Below, in pieces: positions 35,356 to 46,666 of a stretch of DNA of 64,000 bases; within the stretch, counting starts at the first letter, position 1; the number at the start of each line of letters is the position of its first letter. A program made the position numbers and the translations under genes. The notes under the pieces are model-generated. The model saw only the letters and a program-made list of their open reading frames with translations. It made no database searches and was not told where the DNA came from. Origin of the DNA: Caenorhabditis elegans (taxonomy: Eukaryota > Nematoda > Chromadorea > Rhabditida > Rhabditidae); the NCBI RefSeq assembly GCF_000002985.6, contig NC_003282.8, forward strand, positions 12,834,001 through 12,898,000, given 5' to 3'.

Positions 35356-37480
35356 TCACTGTAAATATCCACTGCAAACAGACGGAAGAAGTGTATCTGT
35401 TTCTGATGTCTTCCATTTTCCATTTGACACTTGCTGGGAGACAACCGTTTGATGTTGGAATGGGTAGCCGGGAGTCCAATTTTTAAGTGAATTCACATTT
35501 CCATCAGCCCAGTGGAACGTGTTATCAGCGGTATTCTTCGTGAGACCGACCCAGAAAGAGCCGTAGTTCATGGAGAATTTTGAGACGGAGACAGCTAAAA
35601 CCGATTAGAAGGTTATAATTAATGAAGTAGTCACACACTTACATGTCACAAAATTGATTTGCATTTGATCGTCAAAAATTGCCAATGTTTTTCCGATTGA
35701 TTCGCATTTTTGTTTAGCAGCCGCGTACGGAAGTAGGGTCGGGATGAAGGAGTAACACCTGACATTCAGATAGTAAAAGATAAGAGATGAGTGGGTGTTT
35801 CGTACCTGTGCTCCAATAGAAGTTCAGCTCCGGTGCATATTCCTCCGGGATTTTCTGAACAAATAGTATGTTAGTTTGCAAATTTTTAGGATTGTTCAAT
35901 TAATGAAGCTTTGCTTATGTCTTGCAGCAGACGCTTCGCGAGTCACGCGCTTCGAATTTTGTGTTCCGCCCGACGCATCACGGGTTACGCGCATACACTT
36001 TTTTCTAGCAGCCGACGCTTCGCAGGTTTCGTGCATTCACGTTGTACTGCGGTCGACAACTCCCGGGTTACGCGACCGTAGTTTAGTTATTTTATCAGTC
36101 AGTCAAGGGCGCGAGTTTTTTCTTTATAAATAAAATTAAAAACTCACGACTTGGCGCTGGTGTTGTCAGTTGATTCCTGTTGTGCCCTTTTTGGTAATAG
36201 CAAATGAACGGGAGCATCAGCGACGATCTTACAGTAACCCATTTGGCGTTGGACAATTGTGCTCCAACGTAGTCATATCCACTGAATGGGTATCCTGGAG
36301 CCCAGTTCTTGTAAGTAGACGTGCTCGCATCTTCCCATTCCCATTGACCATCGACCAATTGGAGACCGATCCAGAAGTTGCCGTAGGTGGCGTGGAATTC
36401 TGTGCCAGCGATTGCTGAAATTGGTTTGAACTTTAGACAGTGTTTCGTTTTTTATAACCCAATAAAAGTCGACATTTAGGTTATGAATTCAAGTGTAATG
36501 GTTTTATTATTTTATTGTTGATTTCTGACGTCATATATGACATCACACATTTTAAATTTGCAAACTGTGACGTTCAAAATCACATTTAAAATAGTTTGTC
36601 GTATTTGTAGTTAATAGTCAAGTCAACAAAGTCACATCACCTTAGGGTACTGTAGAAGTACTGTAGCAGGATTTAGAAATTCAACGTGGGATTAATGTAT
36701 GGAAGCAAGATAGATTTAGAGACACATACGGTCCGACACAAAACTTTTACACTTCCTAGAAACTATGATTACAAACCATCATTATCATATTTTGTGTGTG
36801 ACTTAAGTTTTCTTAGCTAGCTGGAAGAGTACGGTATATTTGCAAACATGACTTTGCACAAACTTCTTAACTTTTGTACAATTTCAGTACTATCGGATTA
36901 ACACCTACTAGACCTGTATAATCCGTTCTGAAAATGATGATTTTATTCAAAAACAAGCCGCGTACACATGTGTTGCAAAACGATACGGAGTTCGTTTCAT
37001 GAAAATCAGTGTAACTATTTTGTCAGAATTTTAAGAAAACACTTAAAACTCATCTTTGATTTTGACAAAATGTTCAAAAATCTAGCTTTGTTTAAAAAAA
37101 TCATTCAACGCGGCTTCAAGACAATTTTTTTCACTTCCACCCTTGAGCAGTGGGCGATAATGAATTCCGTAGACTGCCCTAAAATTCCCACAAATGTATT
37201 GAAACTGTCACTCACCAGCAAGCCATCTTCCATCCTGATCGCCTCTAACTCTCACCAAGACCCCTCCGAGAGTTGCACAATGAGTCTGTGCATCAGGAAA
37301 TAGTAGTCGTTGATTGACAAATGTGTAGCAGCTGAACAAACATATTTTGAAATTCTCATCAACCAAAAAATCAACTTACTATCCATCGTATTCAATATCT
37401 CCATAATTACAATTTGCAATAGAAGAACTAACTAGAAGAAATGATGAGAATAAGGAAGTTATAAGCAGTAGAAAATGCAT
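35356..37480 (-). CDS. Secreted protein with two C-type lectin-like domains
   Basis: Six exons on the minus strand, in transcript order: 37380-37480, 37216-37331, 36148-36414, 35806-35854, 35643-35758, 35356-35594; 295 residues. A signal peptide (about 1-23) is followed by lectin domain 1 (about 25-145: CYTFV, AQTHC, FWIGLQLVDGQWEWED, GYPFSGYDYV, FICYY) and domain 2 (about 165-292: CYSFIPTL, AKQKCESIGK, FWVGLTKN, VCSGYLQ), with a short linker and no Thr-rich spacer. Each half keeps WIGL/WVGL, but the calcium-site EPN/WND set is missing. It is probably a secreted intestinal lectin-like effector, paralogous to the upstream gene, which it faces tail to tail with only 357 bp between stops. A clec-numbered gene is expected here; I do not recall the number with confidence. 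Confidence 0.82.
35915..36085. repeat. GC-rich about 55-bp tandem repeat in lectin intron 3
   Basis: Three imperfect units of the form 'GCAGCAGACGCTTCGCGAGTCACGC...' at about 35924, 35965 and 36007, with a fourth degenerate one. It is much GC-richer than its surroundings and lies in the intron between 35855 and 36147. Confidence 0.6.
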
Positions 37481-38828
37481 TGTGAGGTGCAAAGGAAAAA
37501 CGACGAAACTCGAATTTTATCAGTGAAGAGCCCAGTTTAAATAGGTGCTCTGAACAAACAAGAGGAGGGGTCAATAACGGGTTTTTGTGAAAACTCGTTA
37601 AAAATTGTGAAAAATAATCGAAATTTATAAACGGCTGCTCAAACAAAATTATCAAAAAAAGCTTGAGACTTTCAGGATAGGGAAGGATTCTGAATAATGG
37701 TAGTTCTTTGTTGGAAATTTCCGGATTCCTCGTATTCAGGGAGTGGCTGATAAGAAAGAAAAAAGAATTTGATTCAATTACGATAAACAGAAAACTACAG
37801 TGTTTAATTTCCAGACGACTTGTGCCCACGTGAGAATTTGCACATATTTAGGAACTTTTTACGATCAGAAATTGTTCTGAAATTGACACTTACAAATATG
37901 AAATTGCTAGCAACATTTTACGATTAATGTGTATATTGGGATGTAAAAGTGTGTATAGTTTGTGCTTTATTCTGTGCTTTATTGGGAACCTGACAGGGCA
38001 GATGGAGGCTCGCAATAGACTATGCCTCTTTGTTTTAATTTTTTCCGACATTTCATGGTCTAGTTTTTATTTGAAAACCTTTGAAGTATGATTAAATTTT
38101 CACAGAATATTATTATGATATTTTCAAATATTTTAATTTTTCCACTATTAAAGTAACATCGTGGAAAATGGTTTTGCAATCTTTTGAAATACCAATTTCA
38201 TTCCAAAATTTAAAGAATTTTTGGTCATCTTTTGATAACTATCTGATAAGTAGAGGTTAACGATTCAAGCTAAAAAATCGTCATAGCTGCAATTTCTTCC
38301 TATCTCTTAAAATTTTAATAGCTAATTTCCAGCACTTACGAGAAACATAAAAACGTTCTGATGATTCAACATTGCAATTTGAAATGTGACTTATGAATGG
38401 GAATCAGTTTTAATATGATCATTGGAGATTAAAATGTTCTTATTGATTAATCGACAAATTTTTTTATTTGATTACTGCCATATTAATAGGATTATGTTTT
38501 CAGGAAAAATGAATTGAAAGGTACATAAATACGGAAAACAATAAAATAAATTGTTGCATGAATTGTTTTAATAATTTGAATGATAAACTCAAAGCTGGGC
38601 ATGAACATACATTTTTTAAATAAAAAGCAAACCCGTAAGGTGCCGGGCGCTTCAAGTGTGCCGTTGATTGTCGCCCGTTGTTGCCCCAACAAAAACGTCC
38701 TTTTTTGTCCCCCAGAACAGCTCTAGATACTGTAGATACATAAAATAAGCCATTGGTTAATAGTAAATGATAAGCATTAAACAGTTCAATTTTATTTCAA
38801 AAAAAAAATTAAATTTTTAAAAAGTGAA
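37481..38828 (-). promoter_or_regulatory. Upstream region of the minus-strand lectin, with GATA sites
   Basis: Minus-strand ACTGATAAAA lies at about 37515-37525, some 40 bp before the lectin ATG. A second pair, TTTGATAACTATCTGATAAG, is at about 38230-38250. Otherwise AT-rich, with no coding exon. The right end is the 3' flank of CUB-like gene A. Confidence 0.45.
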
Positions 38829-41345
38829 TTAAAAGAAAATCGCCATGCAGATTGTCAAAACAATCGTGAAAAGAATTCCTGAAAATTTGAACGTTATAAA
38901 AACTGAAAACTTCAAATAAACTTCTTTACCATTTGATGTTGCAGATTTTTGAAATTCAAAGGATACAAATGCCCCTGTCGAAATAACACCATTTGATTCA
39001 TAATTGACGGCAATAGACATTCCTATCGCAGAGATGGGGTCCGGTCCAGGAAGGTTGGTGACGTCATATCTAGAATTTGAAACTATTGTTTAAAATCATG
39101 AAATGCTCTAATTATCGCACATAGTTATATTGCCTCCAATGGAAACAGTGAGAACAGCAGGACCAACAATTGCAGATCTATCAACAGTGTAGGTGATCTT
39201 CGCTGGATGCTTGCCATTGATAGATACTGCGTCACAAAGATTTTGATCAGAATCACTTGTTCCAAAGTTAGGTGATGCAAAGAATCCTCGCTGTCCGTAA
39301 AAAACATAAGACCACCACGCATCTAAATATTTGCGTGGGAATTATAGTCAGGTGAAAATCAAAGAGCTTACTATTCGGTGTATATGTTTTCAAGCTGAGA
39401 TTAGCTTGACCCTTGTCTAGAACAAATATCGTGTAGTTTCCAACAAATTTTTGAGGAATGTTGGTTTGGGAGTTTGAGTATCTGAAAAATAAAATGCTTA
39501 GCTGCATGCCCCATAAAGCAGGGATGGGCGGCAGTTGCCCGTCTGCTGAATATCAATTTGCTCGATGTTATTGAAGGAATTATTTAATGAGAAAGCTCAT
39601 TTGAAAACTGTTTATTTCTTAAAATATTCCGATAATTGCCTATTTTCGGCAAATTAAAAAAAAACGGCATTCTGTCGATTCTGCCTTTTGCCGAAAAATA
39701 TAGTTTGCCGCTCACCTCTACCGTAAAGTACTCCTTGGAAATGTACTTGGTTTGTAACATCATTTGTAAAACTTTAACAATTTTTTAGCAGAAAATGTTA
39801 ACCCTGAACCGCCCGTGTGGTGGTCAGGTTTTAGGCAGGTGTCATGCCCTAAAACCGCGCCTGCCTTCTATGATAGCACTAGTATAGTTAGCGAAAGCTG
39901 ACGACTGATATAGGAAAGATTGAGAGAAACTCACGAGTAATCGGAAAGCTTATTGTCATCACTAATACTGTTTGTATATACCGAGAGCGTGCTGTTGTTA
40001 TCTGACATTGAAAGTTGATTCACAAAGGATAAACTATTGAAAAGAAGAACTGCAGCAGTTCCTTTACTTGCATCAAGAGACACACCACATGAATTATGAC
40101 AAGTAAACGCTTGGTATGAAGCATAATTTTGAATATCTGAATATAAGAAACAATTCATTTTTTGAACATTTCACAAGATTACCAGAGTAGTCTTGCAGAA
40201 TGACAATATTTCTAACAGAATAGTACCAGGAAAGTGAGTAAAATGTCAAATATTTTCCTGATGAGACCAAACTGTTGTTTGAAGCGATCGCTTGGTACAA
40301 ACTGAAAATGGCATGTTGAAATGTAAATTGATTTTGGCAAAAAACCACATACGTTCCCAAATGAGTTGAGTCAATTGTTGGACCGTCATAAACTTGTACT
40401 GATCGGAGAATAGGATCCAAATAATTATAGTTCTGGGGAATTGGAAGAAAAGAAACATGTGTATCAGATTTAACGACAATCGGATTAGTAGAAGACATAG
40501 CATTTAATGCCAAGGGAGGGGATTTTGCATGTACTGTCCGAATTTGTGGAACAACTGGACCAACTGAAAAAAAACGTATTTGTTTGTCCAGGATTTGTGA
40601 TATTTTTTTATTAAAATTAACTCTAATTCTGTTTCAAACTTCAAAAAAAAAACTCGCTTGTATTCCATGTAATCTTCATTCCAAACACTGCGACATGGTT
40701 TGCTTGAAGGGAAAGAGTGGCTGATGGATCCATCCAGAAGAACAGTTCCTTTTTAGCAGATGTGATTCTATACACATAACAAATTTCAGTTTCCATGGTA
40801 GAAAAAGTCGGAAACTTTTTTTTTGAAAGTGCCACTTACTGAGTCGTATAGTTTGCAGAGTCAGTCACAGTAAAAGATGATGTAGAGTCTACTGAAACCG
40901 TCAAGAAGACCTGTGCAAACATTCTGTTTGGAACAATGACCTGTAATTTGAATTATACAATCAACGAGTTCTTTCTACGTATGTATCTTGTTTTCAAATA
41001 TAAAATTGAGTATAACTATACATAAAATCTTCTAACTCACTTTGAAAGAACATTTTTGTCCAGCGGCAAAGTTTGGAGTTGGGAGATCATCATTCCAATT
41101 ACTCGGATAAAACAACGACTTTTGGATATCATCCGGTGGTTTGATTGTTGTTAGTGGAGGGCATGCTGAAATTGGGAAAATTATTCTTTAAAGAATCTGG
41201 TAGCTTATGATGGTATTGCAAAGCAGCACTGTTTGGTGAGTGCTAACCAATTTGATTTAGATTTAAACAACTCACTTTCTGTTCCCAATGACAACGATAC
41301 ACATGACAAACATATCACGAAAACGATAAAAATGGTCATATTCAT
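38829..41345 (-). CDS. CUB-like domain secreted/anchored protein, copy A
   Basis: Eleven exons, transcript order: 41276-41345, 41041-41165, 40840-40940, 40658-40767, 40353-40563, 40183-40301, 39935-40136, 39372-39481, 39121-39322, 38930-39069, 38829-38878; 479 residues. A signal peptide (about 1-20) precedes a nematode CUB-like domain (CPP...YPSNW...C.F). Then come two middle segments with QVYDGP and HLG, LYQ...SGKYLT and a GTAAV stretch, and a second CUB-like half (QRGFFASPNFG). A C-terminal hydrophobic tail (GILFTIVLTICMAIFF) suits a GPI or membrane anchor. Related CUB-like genes (irg and dod classes) are known pathogen- or stress-responsive intestinal genes. Intron 4 uses a GC donor. A mariner lies 34 bp upstream of the ATG. 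In cosmid numbering it is probably one of ZK896.4/.5. Confidence 0.82.
40656..40657 (-). other. Non-canonical GC splice donor, copy A intron 4
   Basis: The exon ends AATACAA on the minus strand and the intron begins GCGAGTTTT; the acceptor is a normal TTTTCAG. At this exact position paralogues C and E have GTGAGT and B and D have GTAAG, so the donor changed GT to GC in this copy. Confidence 0.7.
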
Positions 41346-41379
41346 TGTTTGGCAGTCACTGAAAAGTGAATAAATATTA

Positions 41380-42625
41380 GGTTGGTCGAAAAGTCTTTGC
41401 AAAATTTTGATTTTTTTTTGGAAGTAGTATTTTTTCAAAGCGAACAAGATTCAATGGGTAATATATTTACCATTAATGCCTATGACTTCTTGCCAACACA
41501 ACGGAAGTTGAACAGTACCCTCCGCCTAGAACTCCTGCGATTAGGAGGCAAAGAAGTCGTCCAACCCCGTTTCGACGACCTTTCGATCATGAAACTTCTG
41601 CCCGGCAAGGTGATTCTGGAGTGAGCGGAACAGATGGTAGTCATTAGGAGCCAAGCCCGGCGAATACGATGGGTAAGATAAAATTTGGATTCCGACTGTC
41701 TGGAGCTTCTGGCGGGTCTTAAAAGTTGTATGCGGTCTTGCGTTGTCATGGAGCAGCAACAACTTTGATCCTCTAGGGCGATGTAATCGATGAGCATGGA
41801 CCATCTTTTCCAATTAAATGCAGTATAGGCCAGCGTTGATTGTAGCAAAGTCTGGAAGAAGCTCTCTGGAAATGACACCCTTACTGTCCCGCCCAATTGA
41901 GAGAAGCACTTTTTTTCCGTGAAGTTCTAATTTGAGGTCAGGTGTCGCGGTTTCCTCGACCGGGACCCACTCTTTTTTCCTGGTATGGCTAACATACAAT
42001 ACCCATTTATCATTTCCAGTAATGATATCCTTAACCCAGTCCGTTGTTCGTTTCCTAGTGAGCAGCGAAAGAGAGAGGTCACAAAACAATTTTTCTGAGA
42101 ATCGGGCAAATTGTGAGGAACGAGTTGACCGAACTTTTCTACCCTTCCGGTTTCGTGGAGATGGTTGATGATGGTTTTTTGGGGATGCTTGAGAGTCGCA
42201 GAAAGTTCGCGGTTCGTTGCTCTTGGATCATCTTCCAGAGCTCTCGAAATATCCTCGTCGATATTCAAACGAGAGCGATCTTATCTTGGTTTATCATCGA
42301 GATCGTAGTTCTTTTTCGTGAACTTTTCGAACCAAAACTTCATGGTATTTTAGGTGACAGAGTTCTTGCCTAACACTGCACACATGTTACGACGAGCTTC
42401 GTTGCAATTGCAGATTTGGGGGAACTCGTACAGAAAAACCCCTCGGAGGGCGTGACGTTCGGCGAGCAAATTCTCGGTCATTTTGAACAGCACCCAAAAG
42501 TTTTTTTAAATATATTAAACATGCACATTGCGTACTATGCAAATAAAAAACAGAATCAGAAAAAAATGAATTAACGCTGAGAAATGAAGAAAAGTACAAA
42601 TTTTGCAAAGACTTTTCGACCAATC
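41380..42625 (-). mobile_element. Mariner-family transposon, 1246 bp, inactive
   Basis: The ends are inverted repeats of about 28 bp: left GGTTGGTCGAAAAGTCTTTG and right the complement of GATTGGTCGAAAAGTCTTTG. Both are flanked by TA (41378-41379 and 42626-42627), the mariner target-site duplication. The length is typical of mariner. It sits between CUB-like gene A and that gene's likely promoter box. The decayed transposase is listed separately. Confidence 0.95.
41480..42481 (-). pseudogene. Decayed mariner transposase (D,D34D type)
   Basis: On the minus strand it starts at 42481 (MTENLLAE...). Two in-frame stops occur in the N-terminal third, and the frame then shifts more than once. Recognisable parts are the helix-turn-helix region (ATNRELSATLKHPQKT), the catalytic core around ITGNDKWVLY, LLLHDNARPHT and SPGLAPNDYHLF. 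The last two aspartates are separated by 34 residues, the mariner spacing. In the first motif an Asn stands where most mariners have the first catalytic Asp (TGDEKW). It cannot make an active enzyme. Confidence 0.9.
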
Positions 42626-42660
42626 TAATATATGTTAAGAAATATAATGCAAATGACTTC

Positions 42661-42720
42661 TAGCGTATTATGCTTATACAAGCGTTATTTATTATCAGAA
42701 AACCATTAAGTGGAAAACGT
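42661..42720 (-). promoter_or_regulatory. Displaced promoter box of CUB-like gene A
   Basis: TTATGCTTATACAAG...TTATTATCAGAAAACCATTAAGTGG resembles the promoter boxes of copies B and C (GCTTATATGCATACTTTTTATCAGAAG). Without the transposon it would lie about 100 bp from the copy A ATG; now it is about 1.35 kb away. Confidence 0.5.
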
Positions 42721-43003
42721 AAATGATTATGAAATTTAAAAACGGAGGACGTATCGGACTTTTGATATGGTGAGTCAGGAGTTGCGAAAGAAAAATTATA
42801 CGAAAATCAATTTTACCTGATAAGAGTATTCGCAGTTCAATACCTAAAAAATTTGTTTTTAAATCATAATTTTGGTTTTCTAGTGATTTTTCGAAGTTTG
42901 CAGCACAAATAAGTCAGAAAAATATAAGTTTTGCTTTGTCGACATTTTTTTTGAAACATTAATTATTTTATTCAGATGAACAACAAATATCAAGAAAAGT
43001 TAC

Positions 43004-45630
43004 TTATAAGGAAATTATCATCCAAACTGCCAAGACGATCGTGACGAAGATTCCTGAGAATTGGGAATTTGAAATTTTTAAACCTTCATGTTTAACCCAC
43101 CATGTGTTGATGCAGAACTATAACTATCAAACCCAAATGATACGAACGGTCCAGAAGAGACACCACCATTCAATTTATAACTAACGGTGATAGAGTCTCC
43201 AAGGGCATAGACAGGTGGCCCTGGATAATTGGAGACGGTGTATCTGAACGTTTATTAATTAAAATTTATCTATTCCTTAATTTGACTCACACATTATTCA
43301 ATACAATGTTTTGCTTGTAAGTGATAGTTACATTCAGAGTTGATTGTCCAAAAAGTGCAGGCCGATCAACTGTGTAACTGATATTTGAATACTTTACTGC
43401 AGTTACTTGGTCATCAAAATCTTGGTTTGAATTTATTATTCCATAATTGGCGGAGGAGAAGAATCCTCTACGACCGTCCACAGCAGAGCTCCAATCAGCT
43501 GAATTTTCGATTCCCAAATATGAAAATGTGAAATTCAATTTAACTTGCCATTTAAAGCAGTCGACGCCAACTGGAAGGAGGCATGATCGTTGTCCAGAAC
43601 GAATGTCGTGAATGTTCCAGGGAACTTCTGAGGAATACTAGTCAAATAGTTTGAATAGCTGAAAGATCGGCGTTTCGTTATTTGTAATATATTCCAAACT
43701 TCTTAATTATGAAAATAAAACTTTAAGAAAACAAGCGAAAAAAATTGACGTTGGGGAATATATATGATTTTCAAGTCTGAATAGTACCAAAATTCCCAGC
43801 AACAAGCGACTCCAACAATTTCAGCAATTTTTGATTGCGGAAAATTTCCACTTTCTGCGCCCTCTCTGCCTGTTTCTACTCTACTCAAAGTTATTAGAGA
43901 TAGAGCAACTTACGTGTAATCGGCCAGCTTATTGGAATTGGAAAAATAGTTTGTGTATACCGACATCGTATTGTTTGTTGCCATTGAAAGTTGTTTCACA
44001 AAGAATAATTCATTGAAATGAATGGCCGCTGCCGTTCCATTAGTTGCATCAAGGGATACTGGACACGCATCAGGTATTGTACAATAAACCGCCTGATATG
44101 ACTTGAATTGGTTTACATCTGAAAGTCAGAAATAGCCGGCTTTTCTTTAAAAAAAACTCTCACTGGTGTAGTCTTGAAGGACAACCGCATTTCCGACAGT
44201 CAATCCGTACTGAAGACTGTAGAGTGTCAAATATGTTCCACTTGAGACCAAGTTCTTGCCTGACGACAATACTTGATACAAACTAAAATTAATATGTAAA
44301 AGATTAGAATTAAATGTTTAAGAAATACAACATACTTTCCCAAATGAGTTGAATTGATTGATGGGCCATCGTAAACTTGTGTTGCTCTGAGGAAGTAGTT
44401 TGTGCCAAATATTCTAGGATGAGTTGCAAGTAGAGAAACTTGTGTATCCGCCCGAATAACCGTGGAGTTATCAAAATCACCAGCATACAATGCCAAAGGA
44501 CTTGAGTTGGCGCGCACAGACCAACTTGTTGCGATGACTGGTCTCACTGAAAAACTTCAAATTTTTGGGAAACAATTTTTTTAAAGAATATTGAAAAGTT
44601 TTCGAATATTTTTTCGCTTTTTTCAATAAAATTATAATGTGAAAGGCAAAATTTCTAATAAATAACAAAGAACATCCTTACCGTTATACCACTGAACTCT
44701 TATTCCAAATGTTCCCATTTGCACCGCTTGAAGGGTAACTGTGAATGATGGATCTAGCAGGAAAAATGGTTCCAAGCCAGCGTCCTCAATTCTATAAGAC
44801 TATACATAGTTTCGTTTTTCCAAATCTCAAGCCTACCTGGTCGAATAACTAACTGAGTCCACAAGTGTTAGAGATGACTGTGTATTTGTTGAAGCATTCA
44901 CGCTTACCCATGCATACATTCCTTTCGGGATATTTATCTGACATTTTCGAATTTGAGTTACGTATAAACGTGAAGTGAAACATTATAATTACTGTGTGTT
45001 CTATCTACTTTATAATCATTATTAGTGTATATTTACTCGTTACTGTAGGCAAACCCAGTAATTGTTGTTGTCATTAATAATCAAACTTGCAGAACTTACA
45101 ATCCATGAACAATTCTGACCAGCTGCATAAGTTGGAGCTGGAAGACTATCGTTCCAAGTATTTGGATAAAACCACGCATTTGAAATATTGACCGGCGGAT
45201 TGATAGTTATTGATGGAGAGCATGCTAGAAATTAAAAAAAAACCTTATTGCATTTTATGACATAAAATTTGTGTTTTATGAATTTTATGATGCCTATTTG
45301 TTGTACGTGACAATTTTTGAAGTACCAGTTCACTTATCGATCGCTATTACAAGTTTTCGAAAAATTCTCAAATTGCTGCCAAAAAGAGATTTTTTTTACT
45401 AATGAGAATTTATAACGGGAATGTGATGGGAAATTATAGTTTATAGTTTCCCAACAGAAAAAAAAAACGTTTTTCTAAATACTTGACAAGTACTAATATA
45501 AAAATAACACATTCCAAAAACACTCCGAAAAAATATTGATAAAAATCTAAAACTTACTGTAATCTGCCAATGTAGATGATAAAAATGAACTCAAAACCAA
45601 AATACTCAACAAATTCCAACAACTTTTCAT
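43004..45630 (-). CDS. CUB-like domain secreted/anchored protein, copy B
   Basis: Eleven exons, transcript order: 45558-45630, 45100-45224, 44837-44937, 44682-44791, 44336-44546, 44164-44282, 43914-44118, 43549-43658, 43291-43498, 43101-43243, 43004-43053; 484 residues. A signal peptide (about 1-22) precedes a CUB-like domain beginning TCSPSITINPP and containing YAAGQNCSWI. Conserved middle exons carry ALYAGDFDNSTVI, QVYDGPSINSTHLG, SGTYLTLYSL and DATNGTAA. The second CUB-like half has GRRGFFSSANYG and SYTVDRPALFGQ. The C-terminal tail GIFVTIVLAVWMIISL is hydrophobic, suggesting GPI or membrane anchorage. It is close to copy C in sequence. Intron 8 is only 50 bp and uses a GC donor (AATG|GCAAGT). 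The promoter has a TTATCAG and an ACGTCA box about 135-175 bp upstream. Confidence 0.85.
43547..43548 (-). other. Non-canonical GC splice donor, copy B intron 8
   Basis: Exon AATG, intron GCAAGTTA on the minus strand, which is the favoured GC-AG donor context. Phase continuity into the GCTGATTGG exon requires it. Copies A, C, D and E have GT at this site. Confidence 0.75.
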
Positions 45631-45761
45631 TTTTTTCTGCCAACACTGAAAAAGGTAAATAAATGATACAATGCAAATGCCAGACCAAAAGTTATAAAAA
45701 TTGATAACAAAATTGACACAAAACGTACCCAATGATTTTAGGTTTCCAGTTATATAGTACA

Positions 45762-45806
45762 CTTTTTATCAGAAGATTTCTATTTACACAAGTGGATGAC
45801 GTCAGC
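45762..45806 (-). promoter_or_regulatory. Shared GATA / TTTACACA / ACGTCA box upstream of copy B
   Basis: The plus strand reads TTATCAGA at 45766, TATTTACACAAG at 45781 and GACGTCAGC at 45798; this is 135-175 bp upstream of the minus-strand ATG. The same order and spacing is seen before copies C and E. TGATAA suits ELT-2-type GATA factors, and ACGTCA suits CREB/ATF-type bZIPs such as ATF-7. The assignment is inferred. Confidence 0.55.
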
Positions 45807-46042
45807 TTTTCCTGGTTCAAGAATTAACACGTTTGCCCGTTTCAATCGCAAGCGTGGTGAGTCAAATAGTAAAATAGGTACTCATTTCTAAATGTCGGTC
45901 AATTACTTTGAAGCGCAAGAATTGTCTCTATAATTTTGCTGATTTAATTTATAATTATTTTGAAACATGCTTCATTTTAACCCCTGCCCAATCTGTGAAA
46001 ATAATCGTTAAGAAATTTCTTTTGTTCAACCCGTAGTAGTTT

Positions 46043-46387
46043 TTATATGCAAATTCAGTAGATTTTCCCAACTTTAAAAATTAATATCTGACTTTAAATA
46101 AAAGTTTTCAACAATCCCCGTAGTCATTTTGTTGCAAATTCTGAGATCTTTCAGAATTTGAAAAGAAATTTCCAGAAATTTCAAAAACCACCGAGTTCAA
46201 GCAGAAAAAGTGCATTTTCAGTCATACCTTTCATAGCAAAAATTAAAATGAAATAAATCGACCAATTATATGCAAATTTAGTAGATTTTCCAAACTTTAA
46301 AAATTAATATATGACTTCAAATAAAAGTTTTCAACAATCCCCGTAGTCATTTTGTTGCAAATTCTGAGATCTTTCAGAATTTGAAAA
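46043..46387. repeat. Two about 122-bp direct repeats, 223 bp apart
   Basis: Copies at 46043-46164 and 46266-46387 share long identical runs such as AGTTTTCAACAATCCCCG and GAGATCTTTCAGAATTTGAA. They lie between the promoter of copy B and the end of copy C. I see no coding content; the second half may be promoter-distal spacer. Confidence 0.8.
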
Positions 46388-46666
46388 CAGGATTCCATAG
46401 TGATGTGGTGTTTCAGAGAAATCACCGAAAAATATAATTTGCATTTTTTTTCGGAAGGTACTGCGAATTTCAATCACTTTGAAAATGTATTTACATATTC
46501 AAAGATGGCAAGAAAGCTTATAATTTATTTTCAACTTGCAGGTTAATATGCAAGTTTGTAGGGGATATTTCAAATCTCAAGTATTAAACAAACTTTCGAA
46601 TTTCAAAAACAATACAATAATTTTATTGAATCAAACAAAATCAAAAATAAAATTAAAAAAAAAAAA

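Noticed and set aside
26718-40635. CTGTTTCA words (about 26721 and 40628) resembling the 21U-RNA (piRNA) upstream motif
   Set aside because: An 8-mer is expected about twice in 128 kb of double-stranded sequence; one is at a gcy-18 exon end, and no AT-rich cluster of such motifs is present.
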